Assembly (NCBI RefSeq): GCF_900101125.1
Contig: NZ_FNFL01000006.1
Location: forward strand, 1-64,000
DNA length: 64,000 nt
Reading direction: 5' to 3'
Source of the DNA: Sediminibacillus albus
GTDB taxonomy: Bacteria > Bacillota > Bacilli > Bacillales > Amphibacillaceae
This document shows positions 35,630-45,253 of the stretch, in pieces. Every line of letters begins with the position of its first letter. Position 1 is the first letter of the stretch. The position numbers and the translations under genes are program-made. The notes under the pieces were generated by a model. That model was not told where the DNA came from. It ran no database searches and saw nothing but the letters and a program-made list of their open reading frames with translations.

Positions 35630-36490
35630 ATGCGGAGAACTGGATGGATTATTTATGAAAAAGAAGATGCGGCAGCAAACAGTTCTTACATCGACTGGTT
35701 TATAGACGAATGCAGTAAACAGGGAATTTCCTTAATGTTGATTCTTCGCCATCAATTGACCATTGGAATCTTCTCACAAAGAACCGAAATAAAATTACAT
35801 AATCAAATAGCTTCCCAGCCTGATTTTTGTGTAGTCCGGACAGTTGAACCTTTGTTGACCAGGCAGTTGGAATTACTCGGTATTCCAGTATTTAATCCAT
35901 TTGATGTTTCTTTTAGCTGCAATAATAAAGCTATTACCCACCAACGAGTTGCACAGCTGGAAATACCCATGGTTGATACATCTTTTTGGCACTATCATCA
36001 ATTAGGTGAACAGCTGCCAATTGCGCCTCCTTTCGTCATTAAAGAAGCGGATGGCAGGGGCGGGAAACAAGTCTACCTGGTGGAAAGCCTTCGGGAATGG
36101 CAGCAAACGTTACCGAGACTGTCAGCAAAAGATTTGCTTATCCAAGCATGTAATGTGCAGCGGGGGAAAGACTTGCGAATATTTGTTGTCGGCAAGGAAA
36201 TTGTCGGTGCAGTGCTCCGCGAAAATGCCGAAGATTTTCGTGCTAACTTCAAACTTGGGGGTAGTGCATCCTACTATCCTATTTCTGCACAAGAAAAAGA
36301 ACTTGTACAAAAAATTATTAATGACTTTTCGTTTGGAATGGTAGGAATTGACTTTTTATTTGACACAGCTGGCGGCCTGCTATTCAATGAAATTGAAGAT
36401 GTGGTCGGAAGCAGAACGCTAAGTAAGGTGAGCTCGGTCAATTTATTAGAGAAATATGTGTCTTTCATTAATGAACAAATAGGAGGGTAA
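35630..36490 (+). CDS. RimK-like ATP-grasp ligase (second of tandem pair)
   Basis: This 286-residue paralogue of the preceding protein begins 17 nt after it. The start MRRTGWIIYEKEDAAANSS and blocks PPFVIKEADGRGGKQVYLV, DLRIFVVGKEIVGAVLRE and RANFKLGG match it. The C-terminal metal site differs: where the first protein has CEVNSNAHIKN, this has NEIEDVVGSRTL, with Glu in place of the usual Asn ligand. It could be active with altered metal binding or be a non-catalytic partner. ATG follows GGGGGGAG. Confidence 0.78.
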   Translation: MRRTGWIIYEKEDAAANSSYIDWFIDECSKQGISLMLILRHQLTIGIFSQRTEIKLHNQIASQPDFCVVRTVEPLLTRQLELLGIPVFNPFDVSFSCNNKAITHQRVAQLEIPMVDTSFWHYHQLGEQLPIAPPFVIKEADGRGGKQVYLVESLREWQQTLPRLSAKDLLIQACNVQRGKDLRIFVVGKEIVGAVLRENAEDFRANFKLGGSASYYPISAQEKELVQKIINDFSFGMVGIDFLFDTAGGLLFNEIEDVVGSRTLSKVSSVNLLEKYVSFINEQIGG

Positions 36491-36492
36491 TC

Positions 36493-37026
36493 TTGATCAC
36501 TATCAGGCAGGCTGTCCAACAGGATGTCAAAGCAATTGCAAAAGTAAGTGTTGATTCTTGGTTGACCACTTATCAGGGAATTTTGCCAGAAAATGTGCTT
36601 AATAAGGTTTCCTATCAACAACGGAAAATTGCCTGGCAAAAACGGCTTTCGGACTCTAGCCATTATCTTTTCGTTGCAGAAACACATGAAGGAGTAGTAG
36701 GATTCATTAACGGAGGAAAAGAACGAACAAACAACTATCCATTCACAGGGGAAATTTACAGTTTTTACATACTAAAAGAGTATCAGCGCAGGAAAATTGG
36801 TGTCCAGCTTATGGACACGCTCGTCCAGCGATTTTTAGATGATGGAACTGACTCTATGCTTGTCTGGGTACTTGAGGATAATCCATCGAGAAAATTTTAT
36901 GAGTCCTTTTGTGCAAGCTGTGTCGATAAGCAGTTGCTAGAGGAACTAGATGTTCATGAAATAGCCCTCGGCTGGTCATATCTCCAAAAACTTTCTACAA
37001 ATCTCAACAAAATTATCAATGGTTAA
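36493..37026 (+). CDS. GNAT-family N-acetyltransferase
   Basis: The 177-residue protein has the GNAT fold: N-terminal IRQAVQQDVKAIAKVSVDSW, strand 4 GEIYSFYILKEYQRRKIG (acetyl-CoA pyrophosphate loop QRRKIGVQLM) and a C-terminal VWVLEDNPSRKFYESF. Start is TTG, 7 nt after AGGAGGG and 2 nt past the second ATP-grasp stop, so the three genes form one unit closed by the hairpin at 37028. The acceptor is unknown; the linkage suggests it acts on the ligase product. Confidence 0.85.
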   Translation: MITIRQAVQQDVKAIAKVSVDSWLTTYQGILPENVLNKVSYQQRKIAWQKRLSDSSHYLFVAETHEGVVGFINGGKERTNNYPFTGEIYSFYILKEYQRRKIGVQLMDTLVQRFLDDGTDSMLVWVLEDNPSRKFYESFCASCVDKQLLEELDVHEIALGWSYLQKLSTNLNKIING

Positions 37027-37027
37027 A

Positions 37028-37062
37028 AAAAGTCTGTCCAACAAATCGGACAGACTTTTTGT
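37028..37062. terminator. Bidirectional terminator between GNAT gene and valS
   Basis: AAAGTCTGTCC pairs with GGACAGACTTT; T runs flank both sides. It can end the plus-strand ATP-grasp/GNAT unit and valS from the other side. Confidence 0.85.
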
Positions 37063-37122
37063 TTAGTTATTCCATTTTATTAAAAACACCTGTTAAGCGG
37101 CGTAAGGGCGTGTTCGCCCTTA

Positions 37123-39777
37123 TTAAGACTGAAGTTCTTTTAGGCGGGTTTCGACTTTTGTACGTTTTTCTAAATAATCTTTTTGCTTTTGTTTTTCTTC
37201 TTCGACAACTTTCTCAGGCGCTTTTTTTACAAAACCTTCGTTAGAAAGTTTTTTCTCGACTCTTTCCACCTCTTTATTCCACTTTTCTAATTCATTTTGC
37301 AGACGTTCTACTTCTTTTTCAATATCGATTAACCCTTCCAGCGGTAAATATAACTCTGCTCCAGTGATTACAGAAGACATTGCTTTTTCAGGTGCCTCAA
37401 TGCTAGTAGCTATCCTCAACTCATTTGTGTTACAAAAACGCTCCAAGTAATGGCGGTTTTTCTCTAATTTTTCGGCAATCTCCTGATTTTCCGTCTGTAC
37501 TAGCAGCTGAACTTGTTTTGACATCGGCGTGTCGACCTCTGCGCGGATGTTTCTTACCGATCGAATGATCGCTACGAGCTGCTGCATCTCTTGCGATGCT
37601 GCTTCATTATGGAAATCCTCCCTTACAACCGGCCATGGAGCCCGAGTAATGGACTCTCCTTCATGTGGAAGGTGCTGCCAAATCTCTTCTGTAATAAATG
37701 GCATAAATGGATGAAGCATCCGCATCGTTTGATCCAGTACATAAGCAAGAACCGATCTTGTTGTCTGCTTGGCTGTTTCATCTTCCCCGTATAGTGGGAG
37801 CTTAGCCATCTCGATATACCAATCACACAATTCATCCCAAATGAAATTATATAAGTGGCGGCCGGCTTCTCCAAATTCATATTTATCAGTATTCTTGGTG
37901 ACTTGTTCGATCGTTTCATTCAGCCTGGTTAGTATCCACTCATCAGCAACCGATTTTTCTCCTGATAAATCTATATCTTTGTATGCGATGTCGCCCATAT
38001 TCATTAATGCGAACCTGGAAGCATTCCAAATTTTGTTGGCAAAGTTCCACGTAGATTCGACTTTTTCCCATTGGAATCGCAAATCCTGGCCAGGCGTAGT
38101 CCCTGTCGACAGGAAGTAGCGTAGCGAATCAGCGCCGTATTTATCTATAACATCCATAGGGTCGACTCCATTGCCAAGAGATTTACTCATCTTCCTGCCG
38201 TCTGCAGCCCTCACTAGCCCATGAATTAATACGTCATTAAATGGACGCTGCCCGGTAAATTCAATGGATTGGAAGATCATCCGCGCTACCCAGAAGAAAA
38301 TGATGTCATATCCGGTAACTAGTACATTGGTTGGGAAAAATCGCTTAAAGTCCTCTGCTTCGGTATCTGGCCAATGCATGGTAGAGAATGGCCATAATGC
38401 GGAAGAAAACCATGTGTCCAGCACATCATTATCCTGTTCCCAATTCTCTGCATCTTCCGGAGCGTCTTTACCAACATACATCTCTCCGGTTTCTTTGTGA
38501 TACCAGGCGGGAATTCGATGCCCCCACCATAGTTGACGTGAAATACACCAGTCACGGATATTTTCCATCCAATTTAAATACGTCCGTTCAAAACGGTTAG
38601 GAACAAAATTAACTTTTTCTCCCTGCTTATTCTGTAGGTCGACAGCAGCGTCAGCTAATGGCTGCATTTTGACAAACCATTGGGTCGATAAATAAGGCTC
38701 TACTACAGCCCCGCTTCGTTCAGAATGTCCAACTGAATGCATATGCTCTTCTATTTTGAACAGTACGTCTTCTTCCTGTAAATCCTTTACTAGCTGTTTT
38801 CGGCATTCAAAGCGATCCATGCCTTCGTATTTACCAGCTTTTTCATTCATCGTGCCATCTTCATGCATTACCAGAATCCTCGGTAAGCTATGCCGGTTGC
38901 CAATTTCAAAGTCATTTGGATCATGAGCGGGTGTAATTTTAACAGCCCCGGAACCGAAATCCATGTCAACATAATCATCAGCAACTATTTCAATTTCCCG
39001 GCCAACTATTGGCAAAACTACCTGTTTTCCAATAAGATGCTGATAGCGTTCATCATCAGGGTGAACTGCCACCGCTGTATCACCAAGCATGGTTTCCGGT
39101 CTTGTGGTTGCAATTTCAATATGCCCTGTTCCATCTTTTAACGGATACTTCATATGATAAAAGTGGCCTTGTACTTCCTCATGAATGACTTCAATATCAG
39201 ATAATGCTGTTTTGGTCGTAGGGTCCCAATTGATGATATATTCTCCGCGGTAAATCAATCCTTTTTCATACAAGGACACGAATACTTCCTTTACTGCCTC
39301 GGATAGGCCTTCATCCAATGTAAATCGCTCGCGGGAATAGTCGAGTCCCAATCCCAATTTGGACCATTGTTCGCGAATGAAATCAGCATATTCGCCTTTC
39401 CACTCCCAAGCCTTTTCTATAAACGCTTCCCGGCCTAAATCATACCTGCTTTGTCCTTGATCCTTTAATTTTGCTTCAACCTTTGCCTGTGTAGCAATCC
39501 CTGCGTGATCCATACCGGGAAGCCAGAGCACATCGTACCCCTGCATCCGTTTAATTCTGGTAATGATATCCTGCAAAGTTGAATCCCATGCATGGCCGAT
39601 ATGCAGCCTTCCTGTTACATTTGGCGGTGGGATCACAATCGTAAACGGGTCCTTCCCTTTGTCTCCATCCGCTTCAAAATATTTTCCTTCGAGCCAAAAT
39701 TTATAACGGTCTTTTTCGACAGCACTAGGATCATATTTCGGGGGCAAGGATACTTCCTGTTTCTTTTCCTCCATCAT
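37123..39777 (-). CDS. valS: Valyl-tRNA synthetase
   Basis: The 884-residue class I synthetase charges tRNA-Val. It has the HIGH-type motif [16 protein letters not shown] (about 52-67), the CP1 editing domain with [17 protein letters not shown], the KMSKS motif [11 protein letters not shown] (about 527-537), the anticodon-binding domain and the C-terminal coiled coil (about 815-884; [15 protein letters not shown]). ATG follows AGGAGGT. Expression is likely governed by the T-box leader upstream, and a small hairpin AAGGGCG/CGCCCTT follows the stop. Confidence 0.98.
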   Translation of the reverse strand: MMEEKKQEVSLPPKYDPSAVEKDRYKFWLEGKYFEADGDKGKDPFTIVIPPPNVTGRLHIGHAWDSTLQDIITRIKRMQGYDVLWLPGMDHAGIATQAKVEAKLKDQGQSRYDLGREAFIEKAWEWKGEYADFIREQWSKLGLGLDYSRERFTLDEGLSEAVKEVFVSLYEKGLIYRGEYIINWDPTTKTALSDIEVIHEEVQGHFYHMKYPLKDGTGHIEIATTRPETMLGDTAVAVHPDDERYQHLIGKQVVLPIVGREIEIVADDYVDMDFGSGAVKITPAHDPNDFEIGNRHSLPRILVMHEDGTMNEKAGKYEGMDRFECRKQLVKDLQEEDVLFKIEEHMHSVGHSERSGAVVEPYLSTQWFVKMQPLADAAVDLQNKQGEKVNFVPNRFERTYLNWMENIRDWCISRQLWWGHRIPAWYHKETGEMYVGKDAPEDAENWEQDNDVLDTWFSSALWPFSTMHWPDTEAEDFKRFFPTNVLVTGYDIIFFWVARMIFQSIEFTGQRPFNDVLIHGLVRAADGRKMSKSLGNGVDPMDVIDKYGADSLRYFLSTGTTPGQDLRFQWEKVESTWNFANKIWNASRFALMNMGDIAYKDIDLSGEKSVADEWILTRLNETIEQVTKNTDKYEFGEAGRHLYNFIWDELCDWYIEMAKLPLYGEDETAKQTTRSVLAYVLDQTMRMLHPFMPFITEEIWQHLPHEGESITRAPWPVVREDFHNEAASQEMQQLVAIIRSVRNIRAEVDTPMSKQVQLLVQTENQEIAEKLEKNRHYLERFCNTNELRIATSIEAPEKAMSSVITGAELYLPLEGLIDIEKEVERLQNELEKWNKEVERVEKKLSNEGFVKKAPEKVVEEEKQKQKDYLEKRTKVETRLKELQS

Positions 39778-39839
39778 TGGTTACCTCCTGGTTAAAATAA
39801 ATAGCCGTGTCTCGGGAGTTAATTACTGGTAAAGTAAAA

Positions 39840-40090
39840 TAAAAAAGTCCTTTCATCCATAAAGGACGAAAAGGACTTTGCTTCCGTGGTACCACCTTTG
39901 TTTACAGGCAAAATACTGCCCATACACTTGAATGCTTTAACGGCTGACAACCGGCTTCTCCTACTAACAGGTTCAAAGAAGCTGTATCCCGGGCGACCTT
40001 CCAAAGCAGCAATCCTGGAAAACCTTTCAGCTGGCGGCTTTCCTCTCTTTAGGTGGATGCTTTGTACTCTTCCCGATCACGACATTTAAT
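39840..40090 (-). promoter_or_regulatory. T-box leader specific for tRNA-Val
   Basis: Minus-strand leader of valS. Stem I has the AGUA S-turn at about 40064-40067 and CAAAGCA pairing with UGCUUUG; the opposite strand then reads GAAGGUCG, so the specifier is GUC (Val) at 39995-39997 followed by a purine. The T-box AGGTGGTACCACGG (39884-39897) contains UGGU, which pairs with the ACCA end of tRNA-Val. The terminator is AAGTCCTTT paired with AAAGGACTT plus a T run (39843-39880). All parts of a transcription-terminating T-box are present. Confidence 0.93.
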
Positions 40091-40111
40091 CTTGTTAAAT
40101 TTATATTAGTT

Positions 40112-40141
40112 ATTTTATCCAAAATGGTGCCATCAAGTCAA
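40112..40141 (-). promoter_or_regulatory. Candidate sigma-A promoter of the valS T-box transcript
   Basis: Minus-strand TTGACT followed after 18 nt by TAAAAT, placed about 25 nt before the first T-box stem. Both boxes are one mismatch from consensus. Confidence 0.55.
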
Positions 40142-40317
40142 CCTAAAGATAAAAAGATTAAATGTTTTTAGCAAAAGCCCTGCTTATAGGTAAGCAGTAG
40201 ATTTAGAATCGCTTCACCACACTTTTACACAATTCTCACGTTAATTGTAGTTAAATTGTAGCGAAATCGTCACCGGGCTCATAGAATACACCAAAAGAAA
40301 AAAAGGGGTGAAATAAC

Positions 40318-40506
40318 TTGGCGCGCTTTTATCGTTACAAACTCCCCCCCTGGTGCAGATATTGGTTGGTAGTATGCGAGAGGGCTACACTGCCAATAAT
40401 GATCTTTCAATTAATCAGGACGTTGTTCTTTCCAACTACACTGGATGTATTCTTGCTAGGCCTGTTCGTAGGATTATTCGTGGCTTTTTATATGGAATGG
40501 ATTTAA
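40318..40506 (+). CDS. Small hydrophobic membrane protein, unknown function
   Basis: The 62-residue product (MARFYRYKLPPWCRYWLVVCERATLP...) has a basic aromatic N-terminus and a hydrophobic C-terminal helix (LDVFLLGLFVGLFVAFYMEWI in two parts). Start is TTG, 7 nt after AAGGGGTG. CATAGAATA about 30 nt upstream matches a sigma-K-type -10 (CATAnnnTA), but no fitting -35 is seen. Its stop overlaps the ysxE stop by 4 bp from the opposite strand. Neighbours are spore-coat genes. I do not recognise the family. Confidence 0.6.
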   Translation: MARFYRYKLPPWCRYWLVVCERATLPIMIFQLIRTLFFPTTLDVFLLGLFVGLFVAFYMEWI

Positions 40507-41522
40507 TCTTCCTGTAATTGCTCTTCAAGAATCTTTTCCCGCTGTTCATACAGGATGCCCTGCAGCTTTAGCCCATGAATAAGACGGCGGTGCGCCCTTT
40601 CCAAATCTCTCACTTGAAAAGGGAGCGCTTTGTCTGATTGCTGTTGTAGATTTTTCTCAACCAATTCCAGATAAGAGGAAGGGTTCAATAGCAATATGGC
40701 AAGTAAAGATTTCTCGCTTAACAATAGTGGGTTTCTTTTTTCGTATAAAGGAAAAAAATTCATCACTTCACTAAATAAACTATCGTGGTACTGAAATTCA
40801 TTATTGAAATAGATAACTAAATCATGAACGGGATTACCTGTAAATGAATGCTCCCAATTTACTAGATAACCGTTATCTTTAATAGTCAGGATATGCGAAG
40901 AACGGAGATTACCGTGGCATAAGCATTTCCGCTGGCGATTATCTGCCTGGATATCTTCAAGATAATAGTCCAGCCAGGATTCCAATTGAGTGAAGGCTCG
41001 CTCTATGTCGCGATAATGGGTGCAGACCTGTAATTCAAATGGAGACATAAACCTTCTTGCTTCAAACCGTTCCACATACTCCAGCAATTTTCTCCTATTT
41101 GCACGGACTTGCTGCGACTGGCCTGCTACTATCTCTTGGACATCGGCAAACAATATGTCATTTTCCTGTATTGTCTGTTTATGAATCGAAGAAATTTCTC
41201 TAAAAAAAGCTTCGATGCCATGAACAGGTTCATCTCTTTCCATAGTTTCCTGCCATGGTGTTAAGTAATAATAGCTTCCCTGGTGTTGCACAAACAGTTC
41301 TCCCCGGCTAGTCATATAAACAGGCACTACCGCTTTAAGTTCATGGCGGTATGCTTGTTGGTATGCATTCCTCCAGTTTACAGCCTGATGGGGATTCAGC
41401 CGGGAACGTTTTAAGGCGAACGTATAGTTATAGGTATGGACCTTATAAAGCCGGTTGGTCATTTGTACGATTTCGGCGGGGCCGATGTCATATTCTTTCA
41501 GGACTTGTTTTAACTCTTCCAA
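40503..41522 (-). CDS. ysxE: CotS-family spore coat protein YsxE
   Basis: This 339-residue APH/CotS-like protein is encoded next to spoVID as in B. subtilis, where YsxE is a SpoVID-dependent coat protein. The kinase-like catalytic loop survives as CLCHGNLRSSHIL (His-Gly-Asn rather than His-Gly-Asp) and the metal loop as LVNWEHSFTGNP, so the catalytic Asp residues are replaced and it is probably not an active kinase. Start is TTG after GGGGGTGAT. Confidence 0.88.
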   Translation of the reverse strand: MEELKQVLKEYDIGPAEIVQMTNRLYKVHTYNYTFALKRSRLNPHQAVNWRNAYQQAYRHELKAVVPVYMTSRGELFVQHQGSYYYLTPWQETMERDEPVHGIEAFFREISSIHKQTIQENDILFADVQEIVAGQSQQVRANRRKLLEYVERFEARRFMSPFELQVCTHYRDIERAFTQLESWLDYYLEDIQADNRQRKCLCHGNLRSSHILTIKDNGYLVNWEHSFTGNPVHDLVIYFNNEFQYHDSLFSEVMNFFPLYEKRNPLLLSEKSLLAILLLNPSSYLELVEKNLQQQSDKALPFQVRDLERAHRRLIHGLKLQGILYEQREKILEEQLQED

Positions 41523-41651
41523 TGCTCAATCACCCCCAAACTTTCTGCCATATTTTTAAATGCCGGCACCCCACTTAGGGAATGAACAGACAACCAAGCG
41601 GTGAGCAAATCCCCGAGGAAAATAACCCTTATGGAAGTATAGAAACAAAAT

Positions 41652-41686
41652 AAATCCCTTGACCGCTTACTTCTGGCAAGGGATTA
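41652..41686 (-). terminator. Terminator after spoVID
   Basis: AATCCCTTG pairs with CAAGGGATT around a 16-nt loop; on the minus strand it runs into TATTTTG. It lies 25 nt past spoVID and separates it from ysxE. Confidence 0.7.
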
Positions 41687-41710
41687 CTTCGCAAGATTAC
41701 TGGAACAGTT

Positions 41711-42796
41711 TTATTTCTTAGCCGGAATATAAAGAATTTGTCCTTCAGTAATATCTTCATCGCCAAGTCGGTTCGACTTTGAAATATGAAGAGGAGAGAT
41801 TTTATATTTTTCCGCCAAGGAAGCTAGCGTATCACTTTCCTGGACAATGCACATTTTCATACTAGTAAAACGTTCTTCTTTGTTCTCGAATATATTTAGT
41901 AAATATCTGGTATCCTGAGCATCCTCACGGTCTTTTTCCAGCTCATCCGGAGATTCATATGATTCTTCCGTTTCACTGTAATAAACTTCTTCCTCTCCTT
42001 CTGTTTCTTCCAGTTTTTCTTCGCCATCCAGTTTACCGAAAAATTCAGCCAATGATTGCGTCTTTTTTTTCCATCGGTCTTTATCTGGTTGCTGCTCGGA
42101 AACTTCAGTGTTTAGTTCGGGGGCAATTTCTTTTTCTGTATCCGCATCGGCTGATTCCGGACTTTCAACTTCCGTTTCCTCTTCAGCTTTTTCTTTCACA
42201 TCAAACCGGAATACTTCTTCTTGTTTCTCCATGGCTGTATCGCCATTAGCTAACTCTTCTTCGGCTAATGATGGCGTTCTCTCCTCCTGCTGCTCGGAGG
42301 TATCCTCTTCCTCGTCCATGGATGCAAACCCTTGTTCTGGTTTTTCCCGAGGCTCTACCACTCCATGAATCGCAAGTGAAGCATTCAGTTTTAACTGATT
42401 CGATTCCGGGAGTTCATAATCGAAAGATTCAATACCGACCATGACATCTTCTAAAGAATGGACACGGTATTTAGGTATAGACACTTCCACAGGAAAATGA
42501 TGAAAAAATTCATTGACACCATCTTCATAAGTTTCTATACGATCTACCAGACGATAAGATGGATGATCATGAAAGGGATCCGAGTCTTCTTCGAAATTCC
42601 CATGTTTGCTAACCTGGAAGTATTCCCCTTTTAGCTCGATGACCCCCCTGACAGACACAAAATCACCCATCTCCTGTATAGATATTTCCGGCTCTAAGGA
42701 TATACCCATCATCTCATCAACTTCCTGTCCCTTTTTAAACCAGACAGATTCATTCAAATCAAAAGTAAAAACAGATTGACCATCTTCTGTCAACAT
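41711..42796 (-). CDS. spoVID: Stage VI sporulation protein D (SpoVID)
   Basis: SpoVID drives coat encasement of the forespore and binds SafA. The 361-residue protein has an N-terminal domain (about 1-135; FTFDLNESVWFKKGQEV), a long acidic low-complexity middle (Glu-rich, about 140-300) and a C-terminal LysM domain (DTLASLAEKYKISPLHISK, about 312-358) that binds peptidoglycan precursors in B. subtilis. It is shorter than B. subtilis SpoVID (575) because the middle is reduced. ATG follows GGGAGGAG. Confidence 0.92.
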   Translation of the reverse strand: MLTEDGQSVFTFDLNESVWFKKGQEVDEMMGISLEPEISIQEMGDFVSVRGVIELKGEYFQVSKHGNFEEDSDPFHDHPSYRLVDRIETYEDGVNEFFHHFPVEVSIPKYRVHSLEDVMVGIESFDYELPESNQLKLNASLAIHGVVEPREKPEQGFASMDEEEDTSEQQEERTPSLAEEELANGDTAMEKQEEVFRFDVKEKAEEETEVESPESADADTEKEIAPELNTEVSEQQPDKDRWKKKTQSLAEFFGKLDGEEKLEETEGEEEVYYSETEESYESPDELEKDREDAQDTRYLLNIFENKEERFTSMKMCIVQESDTLASLAEKYKISPLHISKSNRLGDEDITEGQILYIPAKK

Positions 42797-42846
42797 TTAC
42801 TCCTCCCTTCAAAATCCCATAGACCTCGAACAATCTCCTCCCTTCA

Positions 42847-42876
42847 GATATATGAGCATTCCACGAAAAATATACC
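42847..42876 (-). promoter_or_regulatory. Candidate sigma-E promoter for spoVID
   Basis: Minus-strand GGTATATT is followed after 14 nt by CATATATC, a good fit to sigma-E boxes, about 50 nt upstream of the spoVID ATG. spoVID is sigma-E controlled in B. subtilis. Confidence 0.6.
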
Positions 42877-42922
42877 AGTGTTTAGTAGAGGCTGGCTCCA
42901 ACTTAGTTTATCCTGCATAATA

Positions 42923-42951
42923 ATAGCCCTGCAGGTAAACCTGCAGGGCTA
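42923..42951 (-). terminator. Terminator of the hem operon
   Basis: AGCCCTGCAGGT pairs with ACCTGCAGGGCT around a 2-nt spacer and continues ATTATTAT on the minus strand. It lies just beyond hemL. Confidence 0.8.
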
Positions 42952-42963
42952 GGGTGAATTTCT

Positions 42964-44253
42964 TTAGTTATTTATCTTTTCAAATGCTTTTCTTACTGCT
43001 TGAATTGTTTTTTCGATATCCTCATCTGTATGAGCTGTAGAAAGAAAGATTCCTTCAAATTGGGATGGCGGCAGGAAAATACCTTCGTCGATCATCGTCC
43101 GGTAATAGCTGGCAAAATGGTCTAAGTTGGCTGATTTGGCCGTTTGATAGTTAACTACCCCTTCATGGGTAAAGAAGATACCAACCATAGACCCTGCACG
43201 GTTTATGTTTATCGGCACATTAAAGTCTACTGCTGCCTGTTTATACCCTTCTACAAGCTTGTCTACCTTGGCACTGATCTGCTGGTAAGCAGCTTCATCC
43301 ATGGCGCTCAATGTTTCATAACCAGCCGTCATTGCCAACGGATTACCTGACAGCGTACCAGCCTGATAAATATCTCCCACGGGCGCGATCCGTTCCATAA
43401 TTTCCCGCTTACCGCCATATGCGCCGACTGGCAGTCCGCCCCCTATTACTTTGCCTAAGCACGTAAGGTCAGGAGTGACTCCGTAATAACCCTGGGCACA
43501 TTCATAACCGACTCGAAAGCCTGTCATTACTTCATCAAAAATTAAAAGCGTACCATTTTCGGCAGTAATCTGGCGAAGCTCCTGTAAAAAGCTTTCTGCT
43601 GGAGGAACTACGCCCATATTGCCTGATACAGGTTCCACTATAACAGCCGCCAAGTCATCTCCGTATTGTTCAAAAGCATAACGGACACTTTCTGTATCAT
43701 TATATGGCACAGTAATCGTATTTTCAGCAATCGATTCCGGTACTCCCGGACTATCTGGCAGCCCTAGTGTTGCAACCCCTGATCCCGCTTTTATCAACAA
43801 TGAATCACCGTGGCCATGGTAATTTCCTTCAAATTTTAAAATCTTATCCCTTCCAGTATAACCACGAGCTAAGCGCAACGCACTCATCGTTGCTTCTGTT
43901 CCCGAGTTCACCATGCGAACCATTTCAATCGAGGGAACCCGATCGATAACCAGCTTGGCTAGCTTATTTTCAATTTCAGTAGGGGCGCCAAAGCTAGTAC
44001 CAAGTGCAGTCACTTCATTTAGTTTATTCACAACCCGGTCATCCGCATGGCCTAGGATCAGTGGTCCCCAGCTTAGCACATAATCGATATACTCGTTTCC
44101 GTCAATATCCCAAATTCTCGAGCCTTTTCCCCGTTCCATAAATAACGGGTCCATACCAACGGATTTAAAGGCCCTTACCGGAGAATTCACCCCACCAGGC
44201 ATTAGGTCGACAGCTTCTTTATAAGCATCCTTAGAACGATCAAAATTTCCCAT
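42964..44253 (-). CDS. hemL: Glutamate-1-semialdehyde 2,1-aminomutase
   Basis: HemL makes 5-aminolevulinate from glutamate-1-semialdehyde. The 429-residue PLP enzyme has [32 protein letters not shown], the PLP lysine in [17 protein letters not shown] and [16 protein letters not shown] at 44253 is used because GGAGG lies 9 nt upstream; three more in-frame codons precede it. Last gene of the hem operon. Confidence 0.97.
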   Translation of the reverse strand: MGNFDRSKDAYKEAVDLMPGGVNSPVRAFKSVGMDPLFMERGKGSRIWDIDGNEYIDYVLSWGPLILGHADDRVVNKLNEVTALGTSFGAPTEIENKLAKLVIDRVPSIEMVRMVNSGTEATMSALRLARGYTGRDKILKFEGNYHGHGDSLLIKAGSGVATLGLPDSPGVPESIAENTITVPYNDTESVRYAFEQYGDDLAAVIVEPVSGNMGVVPPAESFLQELRQITAENGTLLIFDEVMTGFRVGYECAQGYYGVTPDLTCLGKVIGGGLPVGAYGGKREIMERIAPVGDIYQAGTLSGNPLAMTAGYETLSAMDEAAYQQISAKVDKLVEGYKQAAVDFNVPININRAGSMVGIFFTHEGVVNYQTAKSANLDHFASYYRTMIDEGIFLPPSQFEGIFLSTAHTDEDIEKTIQAVRKAFEKINN

Positions 44254-44270
44254 TTTACACAACCTCCAAC

Positions 44271-45248
44271 TTATTCATTTAACCATTTTGCTGCGTCTTT
44301 AGCGAAATAAGTGACAATCAAATCTGCTCCTGCCCGTTTCATAGATGTCAATTTTTCCAATACCAATTCTTTCTCGTTGATCCAGCCATTTTGGGCTGCC
44401 GCTTTTACCATCGAATATTCCCCGCTAACATTATAGGCGACAAGAGGTGCATTAAAGCGATCTTTCACTTCGCGCATAATATCCAGGTAAGCCAAGGCCG
44501 GCTTTACGATTAAGAAGTCGGCGCCTTCCTCCATGTCAGATTCCGCTTCCCGCAATGCTTCCAGCCGGTTAGCCGGGTCCATTTGGTACGTCTTTCTATC
44601 GCCGAATTGCGGCGTGCTTTCTGCAGCATCGCGGAAAGGGCCATAGAAAGAGGAAGCATATTTAACAGCGTAGGACATAATTGGGATATTGCTATAGCCC
44701 GCTTCATCCAAGCCTTTGCGAATAGATGCCACAAAACCGTCCATCATATTGGAAGGCGCGATGATATCCGCCCCAGCCTTTGCCTGACTGACTGCTGTTT
44801 CCACCATTAATTGCAAAGAAGCATCATTATTCACATCTCCATCTTCAATTACGCCGCAATGCCCATGGGAAGTGTACTCGCAGAGGCACGTGTCGGCAAC
44901 TGTAATTAATTCCGGTACCTCTTGCTTTATTTTTCGCAATGCTTGCTGGACAATTCCGGTTTCGCAATAAGCCTGGCTCCCCTGTTCATCTTTTTGTTTA
45001 GGAACGCCAAACAACAGGACAGAGCGGATTCCTAACTGGACTAATTCGTGCATTTCAGAAGTCAGGTTATCTAACGACACTTGAAAGACGCCAGGCATCG
45101 ATGAAACTTCTTTCTTGATGTTGTCTCCTTCGACAACAAAAATAGGATAAATTAAATCATCCGTTGATAGCTGTGTTTCTCTTACTAAAGCTCTCATTGC
45201 AGTAGAGTTTCTTAACCGGCGATGTCTTTTAAAATTAGAATCTTGCAT
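44271..45248 (-). CDS. hemB: Porphobilinogen synthase
   Basis: HemB condenses two 5-aminolevulinates to porphobilinogen. The 325-residue protein has the zinc-type cysteine cluster [14 protein letters not shown], the lysines in [16 protein letters not shown] and [12 protein letters not shown], and FNRHRRLR-like start ([10 protein letters not shown]). ATG at 45248 follows AAGGTG; a GTG three codons earlier overlaps that site. Confidence 0.97.
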   Translation of the reverse strand: MQDSNFKRHRRLRNSTAMRALVRETQLSTDDLIYPIFVVEGDNIKKEVSSMPGVFQVSLDNLTSEMHELVQLGIRSVLLFGVPKQKDEQGSQAYCETGIVQQALRKIKQEVPELITVADTCLCEYTSHGHCGVIEDGDVNNDASLQLMVETAVSQAKAGADIIAPSNMMDGFVASIRKGLDEAGYSNIPIMSYAVKYASSFYGPFRDAAESTPQFGDRKTYQMDPANRLEALREAESDMEEGADFLIVKPALAYLDIMREVKDRFNAPLVAYNVSGEYSMVKAAAQNGWINEKELVLEKLTSMKRAGADLIVTYFAKDAAKWLNE

Positions 45249-45253
45249 GTAAT

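Noticed and set aside
34716-37026. Calling the ATP-grasp/GNAT cassette a microviridin cluster
   Set aside because: No precursor peptide gene or TxKYPSD-like core was seen, and RimK-like ligases have many other roles. Kept as a finding, not as a feature name.
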